Part shown: in pieces, positions 52,701-62,807 of the stretch
Layout: every line of letters begins with the position of its first letter
Numbering within the stretch: the stretch's first letter is position 1
Assembly: GCA_933228895.1 (NCBI GenBank)
Contig: OW121847.1
Coordinates: 79,897,656-79,961,655, forward strand
Origin: Platycnemis pennipes
Taxonomy: Eukaryota; Arthropoda; Insecta; Odonata; Platycnemididae
Direction of reading: 5' to 3'
DNA: 64,000 nt
The notes under the pieces: generated by a model
The model's input: only the letters and a program-made list of their open reading frames with translations
What the model was told of the DNA's origin: nothing
The model's database searches: none
Program-made: the position numbers and the translations under genes

Positions 52701-55700
52701 AAAATACCTAAAACCCCAAGTGCCTAAGCATATATGTAAAAATAACTGTGCTATAATTTCAGACCAGGTTGATTATTTACGTAAAATATAATATGTATAA
52801 TATAGAAATTTTCTTTATATGCTCGCAGAAAGTGAGTTTGTTTGAACTCTGATAGGAAAATTTAGATTTAAATTAAAATAAAATTTCAGATTTTATAGAA
52901 AATAAATATTAAGATTTGAAATTGAAGAATAAATCAACACTTAGATTGAACTAAAATTTGGGCTTCTGGAAAATTTAATATTTAGGTATGAAATATTCAA
53001 GGACAAATTTAAGAATCTGATTTGGAATTGAGAATATCTTGGTTCCAGGCATCTCTAATATTTTTCAATAAATTACAGGCAATTTATATAAGACAACGTG
53101 GGGGAAGCCTTTATAAAATGCATACATTTATAATTTAAGAGGAAAAGGCAACTTTCATATAATAGGAATAAGAATGCCAAGAAATTTTTTACACCATTTC
53201 ATATAACATTATGAGACCACTAGTCACGTGACATCCTAGAGAAACTATTTACATACGACTTCAAGCATTTTGGGAAAGGGACAGGTGAAGGGCCAACACT
53301 ACTCCTAAGACAAGAGGAAATTGAGAAATTAACAAACCCAGAATGACATCATAAACTGCTGATGACATCTAATTAAATATTCTGATTATATTATACACCC
53401 CATCAAGGGAAAGGAAACGTGGTACAGGAAAAGGAATTGGGCCACACCAAAAATGTGAGACTTTCACAAACCTTCAGTATCGGTAGAAGGTGATCTTATT
53501 CATCAAACCCACCTTGGGAAAGATTATTAGGCAAGCATATTGTATTTTTTTGTAGATGCCACACATGCCTGTTTTAGCCAATATATTCGCATAGGGGCAA
53601 TGAAACAATTACAATAAGGCAATATCTTCTACCAAACCCCATTTGATGGGGAAACAATAATACATAATAATTGGAGCCAAGGCCCAATCTAGTATGCTTC
53701 CATGTGCTGAAATGAGGACAAAGAGAAAAATGAAAGGAAAAAGAAATGAGGCTTCTTTTCTTTACTTCAATGGTTATTGACTGCTATGCTATTCCTTCCA
53801 AAAATACCATCATCAATAACAATGGATCCAGAGCAAAAGTCAAATAAAGAGGAAGAAAATACATAAAAGGAAATATGAGAAACTGAAGGTAGACAATTGC
53901 AGAGATATTTACGGGTAAACCCTTCACATCTTCCCCTTTACCAATTGGAGTATTCAAGAACCAACTTAGTGGCAGTAAGCACAGCATATTGGCTGCTAAT
54001 TCTTTCCACAGTTATCATACTAATAGTCTGTGTGTCTGTAGGTCTGCCAGATTTATGTTACGCATCTGCTCAAAAACCTCTCAACCGATTAAGCTGAAAT
54101 TTTGTAGGATTCTAGCATATACACAAGAAGGTGCTATAGGCTATACAAAAAAAGGCTCAGGGTCCTGGTTCAATTCCTGGTTTAATTATGTATTTACATT
54201 GGTTTAAATGGACATTTTCAATTTATGGTAGTGCATGGGCTTTTCCTTTCACTCATTAAAATAACTAAATGTTAGTCGATTTCTTTCATTCTTTCTGTAT
54301 TTAATGGGAAAACGTTTCAATTTTCTTATTCTTTAAACAGATTCACTCTTTGTTCTCCAGAATTATGGGCATTGTGTAATTTATGTTGAAATTTACTGTT
54401 TTTTTCGGTTCTTTTCTGAGTGTTGCTAAGGCCTTTGCCATTGTCGTCTCTGAAATGAAAACATCATTGATGCTTAAAACAGTTCGTCATAGTGGGATGC
54501 CGTAAACAGTATAGTGCTTTTCATGAGGATAAAGGAAGGTACTGACAGCATTGTAGGCTATTCGTGAAGCAAGGTCAGCCATATTTCTGCACACAAAGAT
54601 ACGTGCTGACTGCTAGCGCTACTCACAGATTTAGAAGGTTTGCATTTGGTCCAAATTAGGAGTATATAAATGAATTCCTCAGCGGTGTTCAAATTGTATT
54701 TTTTTTTCTTTATGGGCTTGTGCATATGAACCAACCTGGGACGTGAAGAGAAGATATGGAACACTTTCAAAATCGTCATCAATTCATATAGCTTGAGATT
54801 TGAGTTAGTTTAACATAAACCAGGGAGTGAAATTCAAATCCCAATGTAACGTAATGTCTTATTACGTGTCCGAGGGTTGTTTATTAATACCATTTCAATG
54901 ATGCTAAAAAGTTCGTCCAAAAGAGATGCAGTAAACTGTGTTGCTCTTTTCGTGAAGATATTAAAAGTTATTAAAAAAGATATCGTAGTTGATTCTTGTA
55001 TCTACATTGGCTATTTCATCTGGCAAAATCATTTGGGCTAACTTTTGTGCTATTCCCAGATTAAATAGGTGTGCATTCAGTAAAACTAAAAAGTATTTAA
55101 ATAACAGTTTCTGTGGGGTTCAAAAAGTGAATATTTTATATATTTATACCGTATTCCGAAGTGGACCGCTTTTAAAATTGTTTTATTTTGAGACAGAAAG
55201 AATGTGATAAGAAACCTAAATGAAATCAAACCAAAAATAGGAGTAGCAAGATGAAAAAAATTTAATTTAGTGATACATCAAAGATCCCGTATAAAGTGTG
55301 AACATAGGAACCGACAAGTACCTGAGTTCATCATCATCGGTCAACAATTCTATGATTGGTTTGACGCAGCTCTCCACCCTATTCTTCTATCGGCAAAACC
55401 TCTTCATATTGATGTAACTCCTCTCTTTTGGATCCTTCATAACTTGTTCCATGAATCTCATACGAGGCCTGCCTTTTCCATTCTTCTAAATCTGTACTAG
55501 GTTCAGGGGCGTCGGAACTATTTCACTAGAGGGGTGAGAGGGGGGGCAACCTTGAAAGGGGCCTCCTACGAAAGGGTCCAGCACCTAAGAAAAGGGCCTG
55601 CATTTCTTGCGGATAGACGGGGTTAGAGACTAGAATATCGATAAGAGGGAATATTAAGGTGAGAGATTTTGTGTCAGAAAGTACCCGCTGTGATTGAAAG

Positions 55701-58700
55701 GGCCTGGGGAAAATTCTAGGGGGGCCTTTGGCCCCTCCTGCCACCCACTTCCGACGCCGCTGACTACGTTAAAAAAATTAATCTAATTGGAATAAAAGGC
55801 ATTGCTACATATCCATAGGGGGTTCACTGACGCCACTGTCATGAAGTTGGAGAATTGAGACAAAATAACGTACGGCCAGAGAAAATTTTTTTTGCCGAGG
55901 AGGTGGGTTTTGCCAAAAAACCGATCTGGCCTCATTGTCAACAATAGACAGACATTCGTATGCATCCCCCTTCTAACCTCCTTTGTTTCTTCTGGCCTGA
56001 AAGTTTCTATATAAAATTTTTATTTTTGTAAAGGCCCAGGTATGAGTCCAGGCAGTAATTATATGTTTACATTGGTTTAAATTGTATTTATGGTTCCGAT
56101 AAGGACTTGGAGCCATAGCTAGTTCTATAACACAGGTTTGTTTTCGCCCCTTCATGAATAATGTTAAAATTTCAAAATACAATTTGTACTTATTATATTT
56201 CTCCCTCCTGTTGGATTTCAACGGGCACCTTCAGCTAGTCCAGTATAAATACGCAAGACCTAATTCTCATAAATTATTGATAAAGTCATCTTGACTTTGC
56301 ATGGCCAGTTTAAATAACACTAGTAATGCAATAAAAATCAGGAGTATTGTATTTTGACATTAGGATGGCAAATATAGAATTTAGTATTAATACTGCCAGT
56401 GAACTACTTTAAATATAAATGTAAAATGAAATCCATGATGTATAAATAATTTACCAGGAGTTTGGACAGTCTTCCTAATTACATCAGGTACATTGCCCTC
56501 TTCATCAGCCGTTTTTATGCATTCCTCTATCTTCTGCTCAAACTCATCTACAGCAGCCTAAAAAGAAATAATTTTAATCAATACAACCAAACATACAATA
56601 GGGGGACAACTTAAGCATAACAAAATAAGTCAAGTTACAAAATTTGGTAATAAAAAAATAATATGTACAGTGGACTCTCGTCAGTATGTTTTTGTAGGGA
56701 CCTGACTAGCGTCACTTCAGCAGTTGTCATAACAATATTAAATGCAGAAATGAAAGGAAATTTTGATAGAATGCAAGTAGTACTTCTGTCATGAATTTGG
56801 AGTGAAGGCAGTAACACCAAACAATATAACACTGAGTAGACTGTGATCAAATACGAGATTCATGGGTGCCCTTTTAATTCTTCATAAACATTTTTTAACC
56901 ATGATGTACTAATTTAAATATTTTTGTAAGCAATAACAATCTTTTTCAGTCAAAGATTTTAAATCTCTTGCGGGATATCCAACTTCAAATCTGACTATAC
57001 AGTTATTATTTTCTGAAGACAAAATTGGTTTCATCCTCCAAACGTGCTAAAAATGTAACCAAAATGTGCTAACCAGAAATATTTACTTGCACTGTGAGTT
57101 GGATATGAGAAAATGAACGAGCAAATGAGGAAATCATGCTATCAGGGAACTTCCTAACAAGAGTCTGCTGTAATACTTTCTGTCTTTATTGTCAATGAAT
57201 AGTTAGTTTCATTTAGAGGTTGTAGTCCTTTAAGGCAATTTATACCTTTTAAGCCACAAAAGTACAGAATGAAAATGTTTTGATCTAACAATTCTTCCAC
57301 AAGACATTAACTTCAAGGCATTTTAAACTTAGGCAAGGTAAATGGAGAAATAGCTCTCCCAATGTTAGGAAAGAGAAACATCAGAAATTAGTCATCCTTA
57401 TTGTGGAAGGAAATGTAACGCAACATTTTGTTACAACCCTTATGCTCGTTCCAAACTTAAGAAAATTATCAATTAACAATATTGGAGACTCTGCAAAGAA
57501 ATAAAACTATTCATTCTGGTAAATTTTCTTCCTTCCTGCTCTTGCACTGAGTATTAATCAGTTTTCGGAGTCACCGCAATGACAGTAGTATCATTTGTCC
57601 CTAAAAAGGTAAAGTCAGTAGTTTTGTTGCCACATATGCACCATGATACACAATTGCCTCAAAGAAACAAAGGAAACTGGAAATAATATTGTCCAATAAT
57701 GCCACCTAGGGTGGCACTGATTTGATGGATTAGGCCTTACTTGTGGAAGAGAAAAACGAACATGACCGTGTGCACTTTTCTATGAATCCTTTAGATATAT
57801 CTGTAGAATTGCAGCGTGTAAGATTTTCACTAAAATAAATACCCAGAGGAAAGGGAATATGTTGGATTGCAGGCATAGTTTCCTTGAAGTAATGGCAGAA
57901 AATACGGAGAGAAGGTACATACTGAGATGGATGGACAAAGTGCATTCAAAAAGGGTAAAAAGGTGTATTTCTAGTACATATTAAGTAATACCACTAGAAA
58001 GACACGTTGACAGGGAATCTGAGCGAAAAAAAAGAAGTGATCTCAATACCACTTCTGCACGATGAAAAGGAAAATATTGGTAATTTTAGGTAACTAGTGA
58101 TGGACGGATCCAGGTTTTTTGTCGGATCCGGATCCTTGCCTGGGTTTCGGATCTTTATCTCGGTTTCGGATCCTTAGTTTCAGATACTCGATTCTGAATT
58201 TCATTCCTTTTCTAATCCTAGATTTTTAACATAGGTATATATAAAAACAGCAACAATAGAATTACCAAAAAACAGGTAAATTTATTGTAGAAAAAATCAA
58301 CTTCCTATCATCTATGAGGATTATATTTTCCTGGAATCAAGATTTACGGATGCAATAAATACCTATATCTTGTAACTTCTAATGTAAAGATCACTTTCCT
58401 TATCACATACTCATCAAGCAATACATTTTTGAAACCCATATAACTATTCATTAGAATGCAGTTAAAAGTAAACTAATAAGTTCATTTTCATTAATAAAGG
58501 AATTTTTTTCCAATTATTAATCAAATCCTTGAACGCTTTCAAATTCTTTTTTAGAAACACAAAAAATTTTTTAATGTGGCCAAGAGATCTCATTTATGGA
58601 ATATCTGGGGATTCCATTTTTAAGACGAAAAAATTATTATACAATATCGCTAAACTAACAATTTTGCATTGTCTTATTACTTAATAATAACCTTTAAAAT

Positions 58701-61700
58701 GGAATTTGAGAATTTTATACTCCTAAGGGGAGGTTGTGTAATTCTGATCTTGAAATGAGATTAGCCTCTTTTTCATGCTACTAGAAGCTAAATTTAAAAT
58801 GTGTCTCAGATTTTTTCCATTGGCCCGGGTTTGCAAGAAAAAAGTATGTAACGTCTGATATTTGTTTTGTTTGTTTGGGAGATGTTGGTGGGTTTCTGGG
58901 GGACTGAGCGGGGGGATTGTTGGGTTGTTGATGGTTTTGGAGAGAGGAAGAATAAAGGAGAGTCTGATAAGCAGCGTTTTCTTTATTGAAATTAGAGTTC
59001 TCCCATAATATTTGCCCGGCATTACGAGTAGAATGTGGGGAGCCTGCATTCTCCACATTCAGGTAAGCCAACAATAGCAGAGTGGGGTGGTGGACTGCAG
59101 GTAAAGAAGTTCGATTCTTATCACTGTTTAAAACTTTTCTTTCAGCCACAGAATCAAAAACTTTATCATCCTTCATTTCCAACCTTTGTGTGTGGACACT
59201 GAATTTTCTGTACTTCTATCGCTTAAACTAGATTTACAAATGCATCACTCAAAAATACATTGTAAGGTTAACGTAATGATTCCACGATTTAATTCTGTGA
59301 TAAAATTTTTTTCCGATCATTTCACTAATGCCAAATTTTATTATTTTTTTGACATATAAATTGGCATGAAATTTCTGATAATCTACTTTTTTAAACTGCC
59401 TACTAGCATTACCCCAGGAATACAGCAAGGCTGTGTTCCTAGACAGTGTTAAGGATCGAAGTCACGACCGGCAGTATGCAAGCCCTCATTTTTTAACAAC
59501 TACGCTATCTTAGAGTCACAGGAATCTGGCAAATGTAGGCGACCCGCTTGACACTCTGCTTAATTTTTTTTCTCACGCATCATGGCCTATGGAGAAAAAA
59601 GTAGAGAGGAGTATTTTTTTATTTTGTTTTAGTGGCACGGAAAAAATCTTCTTCTCATTTCGTGACCCAAGTTACTTATCCTTTCCTTGTCAGTATCTAC
59701 CATACCTACATTCCATTTGCAGGGCGAATCGATCACGCAGCCTCGAGATGTTAAAATCTCCGATCCGGATCTGAATTAATACTTTCTTCGGATATGATTT
59801 CAGTAGCGAATGAAATGAAAGACCTGTGAATCTTTGGATCCGACCATCCTTAATTTATGAGTGGTACATTTGTAAATCTAATTTAAACAACAAAAGTATA
59901 ATAAATAAAAGTGAGTGTTCAGATGTAATGGTTTGAAATTGAATATGATAACATTTTCGATGCAGTGACTGAAAGAAAAATTAAACTACGATAGGGATCA
60001 AACTTCACGTAGTACACCAGCTCTCGTTGTCTGCCTGGTCACCGTGAATGTAGGCTACCCGCGTGACATACTACGTATTTTTTCTCGCAATACCAGGGTA
60101 ATGGGGTAAAAAGTCATATTTCTTCATTTTGCTCCTAGTTGCACAGGAACATTTTCATCTAATTTCGTGACCTGAGTTACACATCCTCTTTCTGTCAATA
60201 TCTACCGCACCTACATTCCATTCACGGGGCACTTCGATCGCTATCCGCGAAAATTTAAAAACTACGAATATGATCCAATGTTACTCCTAGTCTTTGGATC
60301 AGAATCCGGAACCGAGTAAAATGAAAGATCCACAGATCTTTGGATTCGACGGATCCAATCCGGCCATCACTAATTGTAACCAAAATACTTGCAAAGAACA
60401 ATCGCATGTGATTTGTGGTGTATTCACAAAGAAATGCAAAAAAAATCTTAAGATAACTGCCAATAACTCTGTAATTGTTTTCATCCTATATTACTCTTTA
60501 AGATACCGTTCAATTTCATTAAATTTTCAAGAAACATACAGATTATAAAAATAAAAGTTTTTTCAATCAAAACACCCAATTGTTACTTGAAAAGCTGCAG
60601 CAGTCCCAAAAATTTGATTGCGTTACTAAATTCACGTCTTTGTATGAGGATTAATTGAATTGATGACAGCCTTTGAGTAAGAACAAAAAGATAAGGCTGG
60701 GTAAAATCTAAGGTGGAGGATGTAAATGTATGGCACAGAAACTGTAATCCTAATATGTACCATATTTTTCTTCCAGCCATATTAGGCAAAATTAAGAACT
60801 AGCCAAAACCTTATTTTGAAGAAAATTTAAAAAATGCCTTCTTTAGAATGTATACCATTTCATACCATGAATGTAATCCACAGGGAAGATAGATCCCTGT
60901 AAACACAAAGTGTCGTGGAAAATTTACAAAAATGTTGCAAGTGTTTGCTGAGGTAGTGGCATGTTGCAGGTTGCTTGGCAACATTTGTGCAACATCTTAA
61001 TTATGTCACAATTTCTCTCCTGTTGCCTTGAGAGGGAATTTGTGATTTTTAAGAGTACAATTGGGTTTTGTAGTAGAAAATAAGTGATTTAAGCCCCATT
61101 CTTGAACTTAAAAAGCGACTGAACATTGGTCTACTGAGGATTTTTTTCAGGCAGTGGCCTTGGAGGTGTTACAAACTTAGAAAAAATACTAGCTTGCCGA
61201 TTGTCAAAATCTAAGATTGGGATGAGTGGTGAGAATTAACATTCCACTGAATTGTGATTTTAAATGCAGTTCATGATCATTAAAAACTATTGAATATTAT
61301 TCGACGGAGGACAGTAGAGAGGAGGTTTGAGTACATCTTTAAGATGGCATGATGAAATGTGAGAACAATGAATTTCTCCACTGTAGCCTCCATCAGATAC
61401 CAGAATAACTTTGAACAGGAAGACATATAAGGGCTATAAATGTTCATATACAAACTTCTCATCATAATACTGAGTCAGCCAAAAATAAAAAAGCTCCACC
61501 ACAAAACGGGTTCAAATTTATTACCTTCATTTCAGCCTTTGCAGCTTTTTTTGCAGCTTCCACAATGGACATGAAACATAAATACACCTGAGGCTCCTTG
61601 GTTATTTTATCAGCATAGCAAGGCATATGAGACATGAGACGACGGATGGCTCTCTCTGAGTTGTAAGGAAGTAATGACAGACAAAATGCAAGGTCACGCC

Positions 61701-62807
61701 ATTGCCTTTTCTCATCTTCATCTCGATCATCTTTCCCAACTTCACTGCTTCTTTTAACTTCTCCACTCGTGGGTTTTTCCGAAGCACTTTCCTAGGAATG
61801 GGTCCAAAATAATCAGCAATAAGATTTTAATTACATACATAAAAAAGATACAATCAACATGCAACATAGAACTACATATATATACTAGTTCTACTTAGAA
61901 CTAGTATACCTAGCTCTACTGTTGAACCTTATATAAATTCAAAAATCTATACAATGCATCCAATTGAGCTACCTTGAGCACCACTATTTTGCTACTCTCA
62001 AACTTACAAACAAAAATTTAAAATCAAGGAAATTAACATCATTCTGCCACAACATATGCAAAAATTGATATTTTTATCAAAGTAGGTAAATAACACCCTG
62101 CTTTAAAATAATTTAAAAATTGAGACAAAAAAATAACAAATTTCACATGTGATAGTAGCAATCAGTGTTTTTTCTATTTTTAATTTTAATTACATAAATA
62201 CTGATTTCAGAGCTTTCCTCATGGAAAAACAAAAATAAAACTTCTTCAATAAAAACCTTAGGGAATTAAACTGAGTTTGGAAAGGAATCAATTCTCTAGG
62301 TATCTGTTTCAGATGACTGTCACAGTACGAATGCATATCCAGCTCAATTTCATGACTGATCACTAATGGAAGGCAATAATATCATTTAAAAATTTAAATC
62401 ATTCCATTTAAATTAAATTTTGAACAAAAGAATGTCATTTATAGAGCATAACCACTGGCAGGACAGCCAAATTAAAACCCATCTAGGTTCATTTTCAACA
62501 CAAAAATACATAGTGGTGGAAGATTATTTCACTTTGACCTCAGGCCTTCTGATTACACTGAATTCCATAATTTACCTCATTAACCTGTTCTTTATCTTCA
62601 GGCTGAGTTGCGGGAGCCTCCTGAGATTCCACTAAAGCTTTCTCACCCTTGCCATCACCAACAGCAATGTCTGTGGATGGATTCACTTTAGGGATTTCAG
62701 GAGTATTATCCATAAAGGCACCACTACTGGTGGTTTGGAATCTCAGGCAAAGTTTTTCCACCAACGAATCCACCAGCCGGTCCTTAGTAATCAGCTGTAT
62801 CAGAAAA
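46661..62807 (-). CDS. NCAPD2: Condensin I subunit CAP-D2 (NCAPD2), last seven coding exons
   Basis: NCAPD2 is the HEAT-repeat subunit of condensin I that binds the kleisin CAP-H and DNA and helps compact mitotic chromosomes. Seven exons with matching phases give about 330 residues ending in TGA at 46661. Diagnostic motifs are LITKDRLVDSLVEKLCLRF, then KRQWRDLAFCLSLLPY, YADKITKEPQVYLCFMSIVE and DEFEQKIEEC, in the order of the C-terminal end of CAP-D2. A basic/serine-rich tail follows, as in other CAP-D2 proteins, where such tails carry nuclear targeting and mitotic phosphorylation sites. The family is about 1400 residues, so some three quarters of the gene lies beyond the right edge. Confidence 0.9.
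46869..46937 (-). CDS. NCAPD2: NCAPD2 tail exon, basic/acidic module 3
   Basis: A symmetric 1-1 exon of 69 nt encoding DVQPAARSKRNPRRKVTYDE and SGS. The PRRK[VI] core matches the RPRRKI core of module 1, suggesting duplication of one ancestral exon. Only 83 nt of intron separate it from the last exon. Confidence 0.83.
46938..49949. other. NCAPD2 intron between tail modules 2 and 3
   Basis: Holds the dispersed repeat at 48222-48570. The plus-strand frame at 47263-47634 (123 codons) has no recognisable domain; the sequence about 47480-48100 is slightly more G+C-rich and may be an unrecognised repeat. Confidence 0.4.
48222..48570. repeat. Dispersed 350 bp repeat, copy 1
   Basis: From about GTTCATTCTCATGAATAAAG to GATTTTTTATCTATTGGGCC, it matches 58466-58830 in the same orientation with high similarity (few substitutions per line, small indels). 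No coding signal; family not recognised. It lies in an NCAPD2 intron. Confidence 0.85.
49950..50030 (-). CDS. NCAPD2: NCAPD2 tail exon, basic/acidic module 2
   Basis: A symmetric 1-1 exon of 81 nt encoding KKQQSAVKSVQKRRGRARQP followed by VDSDEE. It repeats the layout of the previous exon in shorter form: arginine-rich patch, then an acidic serine motif. Confidence 0.83.
50803..50988. repeat. Exact inverted repeat, 88 bp arms, 10 bp loop
   Basis: Arms 50803-50890 and 50901-50988 are reverse complements at all 88 positions by direct reading; the loop is GACATTTGCC. Each arm contains ACCCGAAACGTCGGCAACAT (or complement). It sits in the NCAPD2 intron between the exons at 49950 and 52309. If transcribed it would form a long perfect hairpin. 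Confidence 0.95.
51664..51738 (+). other. G-rich tract ending in a run of 12 G
   Basis: Many GGGA, GGGG and GGGAGGG blocks end in a long G run at about 51727-51738. It has G-quadruplex potential on the plus strand, the non-transcribed strand's complement for NCAPD2. It could also be an assembly-sensitive homopolymer. Confidence 0.7.
52309..52425 (-). CDS. NCAPD2: NCAPD2 tail exon, basic then Ser/Glu module 1
   Basis: A symmetric 1-1 exon of 117 nt. It encodes KKASNTVPRSVTKSTRPRRK and then IVASSSSESDFESPAEDK. The basic patch followed by an acidic serine cluster looks like a nuclear-localisation patch plus CK2-type phosphorylation sites (inference). Confidence 0.85.
52426..55324. other. NCAPD2 intron, mostly unrecognised
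   Basis: About 54010-54180 (tgtgtgtctgtaggtctgcc..cgattaagctgaaattttg) has the look of a common arthropod dispersed repeat. Segments near 54485 and 54905 (GTTCGTC..GATGC.GTAAAC) are weakly similar direct copies about 420 bp apart. Confidence 0.4.
55325..55495 (-). mobile_element. RTE LINE 3' end fragment
   Basis: Antisense to the plus strand, it matches the beginning of the window (ttcttctatcggc..cctcttcata). It ends at 55333 with a GATGATGATG-like tail, as expected for RTE elements, which end in short tandem repeats. Confidence 0.75.
55504..55762. mobile_element. hAT-type MITE
   Basis: A 259 bp element with TIRs CAGGGGCGTCGGAACT and complement CAGCGGCGTCGGAAGT. It is flanked by ACTAGGTT (55496-55503) and ACTACGTT (55763-55770), an 8 bp duplication with one mismatch. 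The interior is G+C-rich, with GGGGGG runs near both ends. Confidence 0.85.
56455..56557 (-). CDS. NCAPD2: NCAPD2 exon (DEFEQK helix)
   Basis: The exon has 103 nt, phase 0 to 1. It encodes AAVDEFEQKIEECIKTADEE and ends RKTVQTP. The D-E-F-E-Q-K helix closes the structured part of CAP-D2. From here on every intron is in phase 1. Confidence 0.88.
56558..58095. other. NCAPD2 intron, no feature recognised
   Basis: AT-rich sequence with no coding or repeat structure that I can support. Confidence 0.5.
58096..60372. mobile_element. hAT-like element with duplicated right end
   Basis: Ends TAGTGATGGACGGATCC and complement TAGTGATGGCCGGATTGG. Possible degraded 8 bp duplication TAGGTAAC / ATTGTAAC (5 of 8 match). 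GGATCCGG-type words fill both subterminal regions. About 59520-59850 and 60040-60372 are related direct copies, each ending with an ATCTTTGGATyCGAC terminus. No transposase is seen. It lies in an NCAPD2 intron. Confidence 0.65.
58466..58830. repeat. Dispersed 350 bp repeat, copy 2
   Basis: Second copy of 48222-48570. It lies inside the hAT-like element starting at 58096, so the shared block is either part of that element family or a nested insertion. Confidence 0.85.
61095..61215. repeat. Dispersed repeat shared with 22205-22330
   Basis: TTCTTGAACTTAAAAAGCGA then CTGAACATTGGTCTACTGAG resembles 22219-22265 (TCTTGAAAAGCGATTGAACATT), and both continue with GATTTTTTTCAG and ACTTAGRRAAARTACT. Same orientation, roughly 70 percent similar; family not recognised. 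Confidence 0.6.
61525..61791 (-). CDS. NCAPD2: NCAPD2 exon (WRD..CLS.LP block)
   Basis: The exon has 267 nt (89 codons), phase 0 to 0. It starts with a charged stretch (ESASEKPTSGEVKRSSEVGK), then RQWRDLAFCLSLLPYNSERA and a helix ending EAAKKAAKAEMK. This is the last HEAT-like unit before the disordered tail in CAP-D2 proteins. Confidence 0.9.
62576..62807 (-). CDS. NCAPD2: NCAPD2 exon (fourth-to-last HEAT block plus linker)
   Basis: The exon has 232 nt, phase 2 to 0, with a TTTCTAG acceptor and a GTAAAT donor. It encodes FLIQLITKDRLVDSLVEKLC, then a polar linker rich in P, E and Q ending EDKEQVNE. The K-x-R-x-V-x-S-L-V-E-K-L-C-x-R-F block is strongly typical of CAP-D2. Confidence 0.88.

Noticed and set aside
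3855..62807. One single gene formed by all minus-strand host exons
   Set aside because: The right-hand set ends in a stop with CAP-D2 tail features and the left-hand set starts with its own ATG and PDS5 N-terminus; they are two genes.
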